DNA of 40,505 nt from the NCBI GenBank assembly GCA_002748055.1, contig PDRI01000027.1, forward strand, positions 1 through 40,505, read 5' to 3'. This document shows, one piece after another, positions 25,890-32,821 of the stretch. Made by a program: the position numbers and the translations under genes. The notes beneath the pieces are model-generated. The model was not told where the DNA came from and did no database searches. It saw only the letters and a list, made by a program, of their open reading frames with translations. The stretch comes from Bacteroidota bacterium (lineage in GTDB: Bacteria; Bacteroidota; Bacteroidia; Bacteroidales; GCA-2748055). Numbering within the stretch: position 1 is the first letter of the stretch; each line of letters opens with the position of its first letter.

Positions 25890-26300
25890 TCAGTGGGGCA
25901 GGTTCTTTACACGGAGCCTGCTCAGAGGGGTTTTGTGAAGGATGTTCAGGACCCGTTTTCGGGATTCATCCCAGGTTTCGTGCATGGCACATTGATGATC
26001 GAAGGGGCAGTTGCGGAAGCCCATGATGCAGGCATCAAAAATCCCGAGCCCCTCTACTGCATCTACGATCTCGCCCAGCTTAATCGTGTCGGCCGGTTTA
26101 CATAACTGAAAACCTCCGTGCCGGCCCTGCGCGGAATTGATGAAACCTTGTTTCGAAAGGTCGGTCAGCAGCTGCCGGAGGTAGGGCCAGGGGATGTCGA
26201 GCTTCTCATGCAGCTTCTTCGCCGAGTAGCGGGCTGTGGGGTGTTCTGCAAGAAAGTGCAGGGTGCTTAGGGCATATGAGGTGGTCTTACTGAAATTCAT
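25890..26300 (-). CDS. Rrf2-family Fe-S transcription regulator
   Basis: A 136-residue regulator from the ATG at 26298-26300 (MNFSKTTSYALSTLHFLAEH). The winged helix-turn-helix occupies the first 65 residues (YSAKKLHEKLDIPWPYLRQL, then GRHGGFQL). Three cysteines, C91, C98 and C104 in the pattern C-x6-C-x5-C, correspond to the iron-sulfur ligands of IscR and NsrR, so it probably senses iron-sulfur status, nitric oxide or redox. An in-frame start 7 codons upstream adds MSYRPSR and is less likely. It is divergent from the GT2 gene with an 87-base gap; its target genes are not evident nearby. Confidence 0.9.
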   Translation of the reverse strand: MNFSKTTSYALSTLHFLAEHPTARYSAKKLHEKLDIPWPYLRQLLTDLSKQGFINSAQGRHGGFQLCKPADTIKLGEIVDAVEGLGIFDACIMGFRNCPFDHQCAMHETWDESRKRVLNILHKTPLSRLRVKNLPH

Positions 26301-26387
26301 CCGCGAGGGTCTGTACGACACAATTTAGCAAAACTGAATGAGAACTGCTTTATTTACCTTGTTTATCTTTACCCTCCTAAGATCCGG

Positions 26388-27398
26388 ATGCCTACACCCA
26401 AACGCATATCCGTTGTGTTGCCCTTCTACAATGCTGAAGCAACCCTGGAGCGTGCCATTTCGAGCATTGCGCTTCAGGACTATCCCAATTTTGAATGCAT
26501 TCTGGTCGACAACAATTCCACCGACAAGGGGGCAGATGTGGCCAGGGCCTGGTGTGAAGCTGATCGGCGTTTCCGCTTCTGCCGGGAAGAACGCCAGGGG
26601 GTGATGTTCGCCTCGAACCGCGCTTGTGAGGAGGCACAAGGGGCTTATCTGGCACGCATGGATGCGGATGATCGTGCCCATCCCTCAAGGCTGAGCCTGC
26701 AGGCCGCTTTTCTCGATCATCATCCCGATTATGGAGCTGTTGCAGGAAGGGCCAGGCATGTGGGGAATCCCAAAACCACAGCCGGGTTCAGTCGTTTTGT
26801 CGACTGGAGCAACAGCCTGTTGAGCTATGAGGACATTTACAATCGCCGTTTCATCGAGGCTCCCATCATCAATCCCACTGCCATGTGGCGGCGCGAGCTT
26901 ATGGAAAGCCATGGCCTCTACAGGCATGGGGATTTTCCGGAAGACTATGAAATGTGGCTGCGTTGGCTCGATGCCGGGGTCCGGATCGGCAAGGTCCCGG
27001 AAGTGGTCCTCGACTGGCACGACTCTGCAGGTCGGTTGACCCGCACCAATGAACGATACAGTGATCAGGCATTTTACCGGATTAAGAGCCGCTATCTGGC
27101 CCATTGGCTGAGGCAATACAACCCCCATCCCGATGATACCTGGGTCTGGGGGGCCAGCCGGATCTCCCGGCGGCGGGCACGGATGCTTGAAAAGGAGGGG
27201 GTTCGTATAGCCGGCTATATCGACACCAAGGAGACCCGGCAACTGGAGGCCTCCCTGATGCATTACAGTCAGCTGCCAACGGCCGGCCGGCTTTTTGTAC
27301 TCAGCTATATCCGGCAGATGGACAACCGGGACCGGATCCGGTCCTTCCTGGCTGAGAGGGGCTACAGGGAGGGGTGCAACTACCTGATGGTTTCCTGA
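26388..27398 (+). CDS. Glycosyltransferase family 2 with C-terminal Rossmann-like tail
   Basis: A 336-residue GT-A glycosyltransferase. The opening RISVVLPFYNAEATLERAIS, the nucleotide-sugar strand ECILVDNNSTD and the metal-binding ARMDADD (Asp92, Asp94) are all as expected, and the acceptor-side GDFPEDYEMWLRW holds the likely catalytic acid. After about residue 240, a segment beginning TWVWGASRISRRRARMLEKE and continuing VRIAGYIDTK looks like a nucleotide-binding strand-loop-helix added to the transferase. No membrane segments are visible. A near-consensus -7 element (TATCTTTA, 26364-26371) precedes the ATG at 26388. The gene is alone, so its product (surface glycan or protein glycan) is unknown. 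Confidence 0.9.
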   Translation: MPTPKRISVVLPFYNAEATLERAISSIALQDYPNFECILVDNNSTDKGADVARAWCEADRRFRFCREERQGVMFASNRACEEAQGAYLARMDADDRAHPSRLSLQAAFLDHHPDYGAVAGRARHVGNPKTTAGFSRFVDWSNSLLSYEDIYNRRFIEAPIINPTAMWRRELMESHGLYRHGDFPEDYEMWLRWLDAGVRIGKVPEVVLDWHDSAGRLTRTNERYSDQAFYRIKSRYLAHWLRQYNPHPDDTWVWGASRISRRRARMLEKEGVRIAGYIDTKETRQLEASLMHYSQLPTAGRLFVLSYIRQMDNRDRIRSFLAERGYREGCNYLMVS

Positions 27399-27437
27399 TC
27401 GTGTTCATCTTTTGCTGTTTAGGGGAATAGCTTACTT

Positions 27438-27785
27438 TTACATTGAAAAGCCCCCGCCATGCGCAGACGATTTGTATTCCTGCTTTCTTTTCTCTTGCTG
27501 AGTAACTACCTCGGTAAACAATGGCACCCGTTTACAGGCATTGAGCACCCTGGTATAGATCAGCAGTTCGTCCATGTCGCCTTCGAAATGTTGGTGATTG
27601 TTGGCATCGCCCTGGAAGTACATCCCCACTGTAAGGGCTGGAGTACAATTAATCCGGCTGCGGATATAGTCCGTTCTAAAATGGCAAATTACAGGGGGAA
27701 ACGATGGTTCCTTCACCAGCTCGCCGGTTTCTCTTAAATAATCGGTACATTTATCACCTACACGCGCCCCGGCCTGCTTTACTTA
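27438..27785 (-). pseudogene. Decayed LamG/concanavalin-like domain remnant
   Basis: The 437-base gap between the GT2 and isomerase genes has one noteworthy reading frame on the minus strand, open for about 116 codons after an in-frame TAA and lacking a plausible start. It encodes RETGELVKEPSFPPVI, then LTVGMYFQGDANNHQHFEGD, followed by MDELLIYTRVLNA and an end in LFTEVV. This closely follows the last strands of Laminin-G-3 type domains (FxGxIDExRIYNRALS..E..xLF). With no start, no signal peptide and no N-terminal half, it looks like the 3' remnant of a LamG-domain protein. A 92-codon frame on the opposite strand (27459-27737) has a signal-like start but overlaps this fully and is not supported. 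Confidence 0.5.
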
Positions 27786-27835
27786 AACCGATAGCCACGA
27801 TAAACCGAATTGCATCCAACCATAAACCTGAGAAA

Positions 27836-28768
27836 ATGAACAGAAGATCCTTTATGAAGAAAAGTGCAGTGGCCTCGGCTGCCATTGCGGGAAACTCCCT
27901 TATTCAACAGGCCTCCGCCGCTCCCTCTCCAAAATCCGACCCCCTGGAAAAACACGATTTTAAGCTCAAGTATGCTCCGCATTTTGGGATGTTTAAGCAT
28001 AGTGCCGGTGACAGCCTGCTCGATCAGTTGCAGTTTATCGCCGATGTCGGATTTCGGGCCCTGGAAGACAATGGCATGAAGGGCCGGGATATAGTCACCC
28101 AGGAGAAGATTGCTTCAAAGATGGCCAATCTGGGGCTGGAAATGGGGGTGTTTGTAGCCCATACCATTTACTGGACCGAACCCAATCTGGCCAGTGGGAA
28201 CAGAGAAATGCTGCAGGCGTTTTTAAAGGAAATCAAGGAATCGGTCGAGGTAGCCAAAAGGGTGAATGCGAAATGGATGACCGTGGTTCCGGGCTTTGTC
28301 GATCTGAGGCAGGACCCCTCCTACCAGACAGCCCATGTTGTAGAGGCCCTGCGCCGAGCCAGTGAAATTCTTGAACCTCATGGCCTGGTGATGGTACTGG
28401 AGCCTCTCAACTTCTACAATCATCCGGGTCTCTTCCTGAAGGAGATTCCCCAGGCCTATCAGATTTGTCAATCGGTTGGCAGTCCCTCCTGCAAGATTCT
28501 GGACGACCTCTATCATCAGCAAATTCAGGAGGGCAACCTCATACCGAACATCGATCTGGCCTGGGACGAGATCGCCTACTTCCAGTTGGGGGATAACCCT
28601 GGCCGAAATGAGCCTACAACCGGCGAAATCAATTACAAGAATGTGTTCAAACATATCTACGAAAAGGGCTTCAATGGCATCGTAGGCATGGAACATGGCA
28701 ACTCGAAGCCGGGCAAGGAAGGTGAACTTGCGGTGATCCGCGCCTATGTCGGGGAAGACAGTTTTTAG
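27836..28768 (+). CDS. Tat-exported TIM-barrel sugar isomerase (hydroxypyruvate isomerase-like)
   Basis: A 310-residue protein of the xylose-isomerase-like TIM-barrel superfamily, closest in pattern to hydroxypyruvate isomerase. The ATG at 27836 starts a twin-arginine signal, MNRRSFMKKSAVASAAIAG, so the enzyme should fold with its metal before export. Likely metal ligands are visible in order: Glu189 (MVLEPLN), Asp223 with His227 (ILDDLYHQQ), and Glu286 (GMEHGN). The frame is open upstream but the Tat signal decides the start. It is followed by a strong bidirectional hairpin and then by the convergent Gfo/Idh/MocA gene, also Tat-exported; such pairs commonly act on sugar derivatives in the periplasm. 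The substrate is unknown. Confidence 0.87.
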   Translation: MNRRSFMKKSAVASAAIAGNSLIQQASAAPSPKSDPLEKHDFKLKYAPHFGMFKHSAGDSLLDQLQFIADVGFRALEDNGMKGRDIVTQEKIASKMANLGLEMGVFVAHTIYWTEPNLASGNREMLQAFLKEIKESVEVAKRVNAKWMTVVPGFVDLRQDPSYQTAHVVEALRRASEILEPHGLVMVLEPLNFYNHPGLFLKEIPQAYQICQSVGSPSCKILDDLYHQQIQEGNLIPNIDLAWDEIAYFQLGDNPGRNEPTTGEINYKNVFKHIYEKGFNGIVGMEHGNSKPGKEGELAVIRAYVGEDSF

Positions 28769-28807
28769 CAGCTCTTTTCTTGTCCTGTTTTTGGGGGAAA
28801 CGTAAAT

Positions 28808-28853
28808 GCACGAAAAAACCGGGACGCTGGTCAGCGTTCCGGTTTTTTTGTGC
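28808..28853. terminator. Bidirectional intrinsic terminator, 21-bp stem
   Basis: The arms 28808-28828 and 28833-28853 pair over 21 positions (two of them G-U) around the 4-base loop GGTC. The stem is flanked by six A on the left and seven T on the right, so it works as an intrinsic terminator on both strands. It sits between two convergent genes, the isomerase (ends 28768) and the Gfo/Idh/MocA gene (ends 28884). Confidence 0.9.
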
Positions 28854-28883
28854 CTGGTTCCTTTCTCGAAGGATGTCTTTTCT

Positions 28884-30233
28884 TTACTCCTCCGGGGCCG
28901 ATCCGGCAACGGGTACGACGCTTTCGAGATCCACCGGGCCCATTTTCAGTTCGCCTTTGGGACCCAGCTGCAGATCGGAGCTCATCATCTCTTCCCAGCT
29001 AACCTGCTTGCCGGTATAGGCAGCCTGACGCCCCATGATGGCCGTCATGACCGACCTGGCGGTTTCCTCGGCTTCAACGATTTGCTTACCGGTGCGTATG
29101 GCCGTTACCAGGTCGATGTGCTCCTGTACGTAAGGGCTGATTTCGGTACTATCGCCAGCCTCATTCTTCGGCGATTCGTAGTTGTAGAGTACGGTACCAT
29201 TGGCGTCGTAAATAGCATATTCATTGTTCGCTGTGCTCATATAGCCCTTGGTTCCCCGCAGGAACTCGCTTACATTGTTGGCACAGTCATTGATCTGGCG
29301 GCACATCGATTCCATGTGAACCTCACCGGGATAGATGTAGTCCACACTGAAATTGTCATAGCAATCGCCGGTGGGGCGGCGAAGGCGAGAACCCATCCCA
29401 ACGGCCGAAACCGGTACCTGGCCAACAAACCAGTTACTCACATCGATGTTGTGGACATGCTGCTCCACAATGTGGTCACCCGACAGCCAGATCCAGTTTA
29501 CCCAGTCGCGAATCATGAATTCCATTTCGGTCCAGCCGCTTTGCCAATTGCGATGCCAGAGCTTGGATTGGTTCCAGTACACGTTGGTCGAGGTAATCTT
29601 ACCAATCATACCAGCATCTACGCGGGCCTTCAGGTTGTTGTAATTCCAGGAGTGTCGGCGCTGGGTGCCGGTTACCACGCAAAGGCCGGCTGCTTCTGCC
29701 TGTTTCGAGGCAGCCATAACGGCCCGGGCGCCGACCGGGTCAACCGCTACCGGCTTCTCCATAAAGACATGCTTACGGGCTTCCACGCAGGCCTGGAAGT
29801 GTTCCGGACGGAAATAGGGGGGGGTGGCAAGAATGACGAGATCGACGTCCGATTCAATGACCCGCTTGTAGGCATCAAATCCAACAAAGCAATTGGCATC
29901 GTCGAGTTCAACATTTTTGCTTTCCTTAAGCTTTTTTCGGATGCCATCTACCCTGTCCTGAAAAACGTCACCAATAGCAACGACACTCAGGTTTGGGCCC
30001 GCATCCAGGAAATTAATTGCGGCACCGGAGCCACGCCCGCCGCAACCGACCACACCGGCCTTAATAGGTTCCCCGTCCGGAGCAGCGCTCAGAAATTCGG
30101 GTTCAACAACAGTTGCAGTGCCTTCTTCCCCGGCACATGATTTGATTAACTGGCTTGCGCCAATGACGCCAATGGCGCCCATGGCCGTATTTCCAAGAAA
30201 ACGGCGGCGACTGGTAGGATTTGAAGCTTTCAT
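28884..30233 (-). CDS. Tat-exported Gfo/Idh/MocA-family oxidoreductase
   Basis: A 449-residue NAD(P)-dependent sugar-type dehydrogenase. The N-terminus has a twin-arginine signal (SRRRFLGNTAMGAIGVIGAS) that ends at a Cys (Cys33), so it may be a Tat-exported lipoprotein. The nucleotide-binding loop is VVGCGGRGSG (63-70), and the family motif EKP is at 159-161 (MEKPVAVDP). The C-terminal half is the alpha/beta substrate domain, containing WLSGDHIVEQHVHNIDVSNW. The periplasmic location is typical for Bacteroidota members, some of which carry tightly bound NAD and act as glycosidases or isomerases; which applies is unknown. It is last of three minus-strand genes, 36 bases after the cytochrome gene. 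Confidence 0.92.
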   Translation of the reverse strand: MKASNPTSRRRFLGNTAMGAIGVIGASQLIKSCAGEEGTATVVEPEFLSAAPDGEPIKAGVVGCGGRGSGAAINFLDAGPNLSVVAIGDVFQDRVDGIRKKLKESKNVELDDANCFVGFDAYKRVIESDVDLVILATPPYFRPEHFQACVEARKHVFMEKPVAVDPVGARAVMAASKQAEAAGLCVVTGTQRRHSWNYNNLKARVDAGMIGKITSTNVYWNQSKLWHRNWQSGWTEMEFMIRDWVNWIWLSGDHIVEQHVHNIDVSNWFVGQVPVSAVGMGSRLRRPTGDCYDNFSVDYIYPGEVHMESMCRQINDCANNVSEFLRGTKGYMSTANNEYAIYDANGTVLYNYESPKNEAGDSTEISPYVQEHIDLVTAIRTGKQIVEAEETARSVMTAIMGRQAAYTGKQVSWEEMMSSDLQLGPKGELKMGPVDLESVVPVAGSAPEE

Positions 30234-30269
30234 TTTGGTATTGCTTTAGGTCTATTAATTAAAAAGGTG

Positions 30270-31805
30270 TTAATCTTTTTGTTCGGGCTTTTGCGCATCT
30301 CCGGGATAGTCGCAAACCACCCTGAAACCAACATGGCTGCAGTCTGAATACCACCAGATGCTTTTGGGGATCTGGGGATCGGTTTTTAGCCAGGCTGCAC
30401 TGTGCGTGGCAGAACGGGCTGCACAGCGGACCAGCCCCGCATCGTCGCGATACGATCCTCCCCGGACCACATATTCTTTCCCATCGGCGGGTCCGGTGGG
30501 GTTCCTTACCAGACCATCCGGATAGTTTTCATAGGCATCTTCTGCGTAATAGTCGCTGCAAAATTCAGCTACATTACCCAGCATGTTGAGCAAACCATAG
30601 GGATTTTCATTTACGCTCGATGGAACGCGAGGCCTGGCCTGGCTGTTCTCGATGTAGGTGACGTAGCTGTTGATGGTGGTGGTGTCTGCACCAAAGAGTT
30701 TATTTCGGATTCCACTGCGTACATAGTCTTTGGGATCGCCTTCGAAAAAGTAGGGGGTGCTGCTGCCTGCCCGGGCTGCGTATTCCCATTCAGCTTCAGT
30801 GGGAAGGCGATAGTTTTTCCCGGTAATCTTGCTGAGCCATTGGCAATAGACCTCGGCAGCGTAGTGGGTCATGGTAATGGCGGGCATCTCACCCTTGCCC
30901 CATCCCTGATCCGGTGCCCCCCAGGGTGGAGTGGGGCCCGAGATGGCATCTACATCCTGGTTGTCGGCGTTCAGGTAAGCATCGGCGGTTTTCCCCTGGG
31001 CACCGGTTTGTTTAAAGAAGGCCAGGTAGGCATCCCAGCTAACCTCGGTCCTGGACATGAAGAAGGGGCTTATCTCGACCTCCCGTACAGGGCCTTCATC
31101 GGCTGCTCTGAACGCTTCTTCGGCCGGGCTTCCCATTTTGAAACTTCCACCGGGGATGGCCAGCATTTCGAAGCTTACACTTGATCCGGGGATGTACTCC
31201 CAGAAGCTTTTGTGCCCGTCCATGATGCCGGGTTTGGTATAGCGCTCTGCTGCTGTGACTTCTGCTTTTCCAAAATCAACATTTTTTTCATGCAGTCGAT
31301 CCGGGTCGTAGTGGCCCACCGAAATATGGCAGTTTATGCAGTGCAGCTCACCCTTCTGCTGTTCGTAGTAGAGATGGGCTTCATTGCCTTCTTTGCTCAG
31401 GCCAAGGGGAAAGAGGTTGACGTGGCAATGCAAACAGGAAGTCTCAAAGACATGATGCTTTGCATGCTCGACCTGTGACTTGACTTCCCAGTTGAAACTT
31501 TCCGGGTCCTTGAAGAGTTTACCCCAGAGATCGCGCATACCGGTTTTGGCCTTTTCCACCAGGTAACCTTCTCCATGTGGGGGAAGGTGACAGTCCACAC
31601 AATGAACCCGGATGCCAAATTCATTGTCGTAATGCGTGGAGCGTTTCCACTTGGTGGTAGCATGCGGATGGATGTGGCAGGAGGCACAGAATTCATCCGT
31701 GGAAGTCTTGTGTACAGCAATGTTACTCAAATAAATAAGCACAGCCATGAGTACCATGCCCGAAAGGAAGAGGAATTTCTGAAATGGAGGTCTTTTTCGT
31801 CGCAT
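30270..31805 (-). CDS. NapC/NirT-type tetraheme cytochrome c fused to a SUMF1-like domain
   Basis: From the ATG at 31803-31805 this is a 511-residue protein. An N-terminal membrane anchor (about 9-28) leads into a NapC/NrfH-like region with four CxxCH heme sites: C40-H44, C69-H73, C124-H128 and C156-H160. About residues 212-505 form a SUMF1/formylglycine-generating-enzyme fold (MLAIPGGSFKMGSPAEE, RLPTEAEWEYAARAG, NMLGNVAEFCSDYY, VVRGGSYRDD). The two cysteines that catalyse formylglycine formation are not found at the GGSY segment, so classical FGE activity is unlikely. Family knowledge says NapC-type proteins pass electrons from quinol to periplasmic reductases. The fused domain may bind or position a partner. 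It lies between the cyclase-fold candidate and the Gfo/Idh/MocA gene. Frame upstream of the ATG is open but has no signal. Confidence 0.88.
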   Translation of the reverse strand: MRRKRPPFQKFLFLSGMVLMAVLIYLSNIAVHKTSTDEFCASCHIHPHATTKWKRSTHYDNEFGIRVHCVDCHLPPHGEGYLVEKAKTGMRDLWGKLFKDPESFNWEVKSQVEHAKHHVFETSCLHCHVNLFPLGLSKEGNEAHLYYEQQKGELHCINCHISVGHYDPDRLHEKNVDFGKAEVTAAERYTKPGIMDGHKSFWEYIPGSSVSFEMLAIPGGSFKMGSPAEEAFRAADEGPVREVEISPFFMSRTEVSWDAYLAFFKQTGAQGKTADAYLNADNQDVDAISGPTPPWGAPDQGWGKGEMPAITMTHYAAEVYCQWLSKITGKNYRLPTEAEWEYAARAGSSTPYFFEGDPKDYVRSGIRNKLFGADTTTINSYVTYIENSQARPRVPSSVNENPYGLLNMLGNVAEFCSDYYAEDAYENYPDGLVRNPTGPADGKEYVVRGGSYRDDAGLVRCAARSATHSAAWLKTDPQIPKSIWWYSDCSHVGFRVVCDYPGDAQKPEQKD

Positions 31806-31834
31806 AATCAGCAGCAGATAAAATTGATAAAATT

Positions 31835-31852
31835 CACTTGTAATATCAAGTG
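31835..31852. promoter_or_regulatory. Inverted repeat CACTTG-N6-CAAGTG upstream of the cytochrome gene
   Basis: Two perfect 6-base arms (31835-31840 and 31847-31852) with a 6-base A/T centre (TAATAT), 29 bases before the cytochrome ATG. It could be an operator in the leader or a small hairpin; no known regulator site is matched exactly. Confidence 0.35.
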
Positions 31853-31873
31853 GGCCTGCGCCCGGCTCCTTAT

Positions 31874-31888
31874 TTAGAATAATTCTAA
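31874..31888. promoter_or_regulatory. 7-1-7 palindrome TTAGAATAATTCTAA, PerR/Fur-box-like
   Basis: A perfect 7-1-7 inverted repeat. It matches the known PerR box TTATAATnATTATAA at all but the two symmetric fourth positions. It lies in the 94-base gap before the tetraheme cytochrome gene, 68 bases from its ATG, where an operator for redox or iron control would be expected. Regulation is inferred. Confidence 0.45.
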
Positions 31889-31899
31889 TGTAGCCCCAA

Positions 31900-32727
31900 T
31901 TAGAGGCTGGTGGAGTAAGTAAGCAGGCCTTGCCAAAGTAAGCTGTGCGGATTCCCTGTTTTGGCCTCTTCTTCTGCGAAAGCCAGGATGTCTTCGATGG
32001 AGTAGCCTTCATGTTCCCGCATCCATTGCTTCCAGTTGCAGGCCAGGCAGGCTTCTCCCCTGAGTTGGCTTTCGGCCATCATGTTGCAGAGGATGGTGAC
32101 ATCGGCTGTCTGTTCCTTGTTGTATTCGGCAGGCATGAAGATGCCGACCGAATCGATTTCGCTCATCTCTCGGACCGATCTGCTCAGGCTGGCACCAAAG
32201 TGGAAGGGCATCTCGAAGGCAGGAATCAGGTCTTCGTAAAAGCCATTCGGAAAGATTTCATCAACGGTAAAAACCTTGAGCAGATCGCTTAGGATCAGCG
32301 GTTCTTTTTTACTGATCAGGGCAGGCTTGCGCGATTTTAAACTGCCCCGGTAGGTTTCACCCATGCGTATAATGCCCTTAATCGGAATGTGCATGTTCAG
32401 GGCAGTGGAAAGAATGATGTTATTGAATTCGGTAAAGAGCTTGAAGACCACACTGTTCAGATCGTAGAGGTTTTCCTCCTTGTAGAGCTTGGAAATCAGA
32501 ATCATATGCTCGGAAAGGTTCAGGAATTCGGGTTCGATAACCCGGAAACCCCAGCTGTAGTTCTTTTTCCGGGCATTGTAGATTTCCTGTGCTACACGCT
32601 CGAAAAAGACCTGGATCTTTGCTGTTTCTCCTTTTTCGATACAGTCGTCGAAGCCCACAATTTCAATGCAGGAACAAACCTGTGAATGGGCCTCAATGGC
32701 TTCGTTGACGGGTTCATATACACTCAT
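31900..32727 (-). CDS. Uncharacterised protein, possible nucleotidyl-cyclase-fold domain
   Basis: A 275-residue soluble protein with no signal peptide, starting at the ATG 32725-32727. I do not recognise a named family with confidence. The order of motifs resembles a divergent class III nucleotidyl cyclase fold: IEIVGFDD (22-28, where active cyclases have DIxGF), LSEHMILIS (71-79, where a second metal Asp would sit) and HIPIKGIIRMGE (113-124, like the RGgi..G strand of such domains). Both expected aspartates are glutamate here, so enzymatic activity is doubtful. The C-terminal part has a CLAC pair (CLACNWKQW) and ends in an acidic helix. It precedes the tetraheme cytochrome gene on the same strand. 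No partner effector gene such as a membrane or TIR protein is adjacent. Confidence 0.55.
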   Translation of the reverse strand: MSVYEPVNEAIEAHSQVCSCIEIVGFDDCIEKGETAKIQVFFERVAQEIYNARKKNYSWGFRVIEPEFLNLSEHMILISKLYKEENLYDLNSVVFKLFTEFNNIILSTALNMHIPIKGIIRMGETYRGSLKSRKPALISKKEPLILSDLLKVFTVDEIFPNGFYEDLIPAFEMPFHFGASLSRSVREMSEIDSVGIFMPAEYNKEQTADVTILCNMMAESQLRGEACLACNWKQWMREHEGYSIEDILAFAEEEAKTGNPHSLLWQGLLTYSTSL

Positions 32728-32821
32728 GAGACGACTTCTTAGACTCCTTTTCCGCTTCCCTGAATGGCATAGAAGAAGGTATACGGATACGCGCCGAAAA
32801 AGTTACCCCAACAGGAAGCAA

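Noticed and set aside
27459..27737. 92-codon frame with signal-like start between the GT2 and isomerase genes
   Set aside because: It fully overlaps the LamG-like remnant on the other strand; the mature part has no recognisable feature and no promoter was found.
28806..30140. 444-codon frame antisense to the Gfo/Idh/MocA gene
   Set aside because: It covers a gene with clear family motifs and begins within the terminator hairpin.
30270..31805. Active formylglycine-generating enzyme
   Set aside because: The paired catalytic cysteines are missing from the SUMF1 domain and no sulfatase gene is present in the window.
31900..32727. Pycsar-type anti-phage cyclase
   Set aside because: The cyclase-fold signs are weak, both metal aspartates are replaced, and no effector gene with a cyclic-nucleotide sensor and membrane or TIR domain is next to it.
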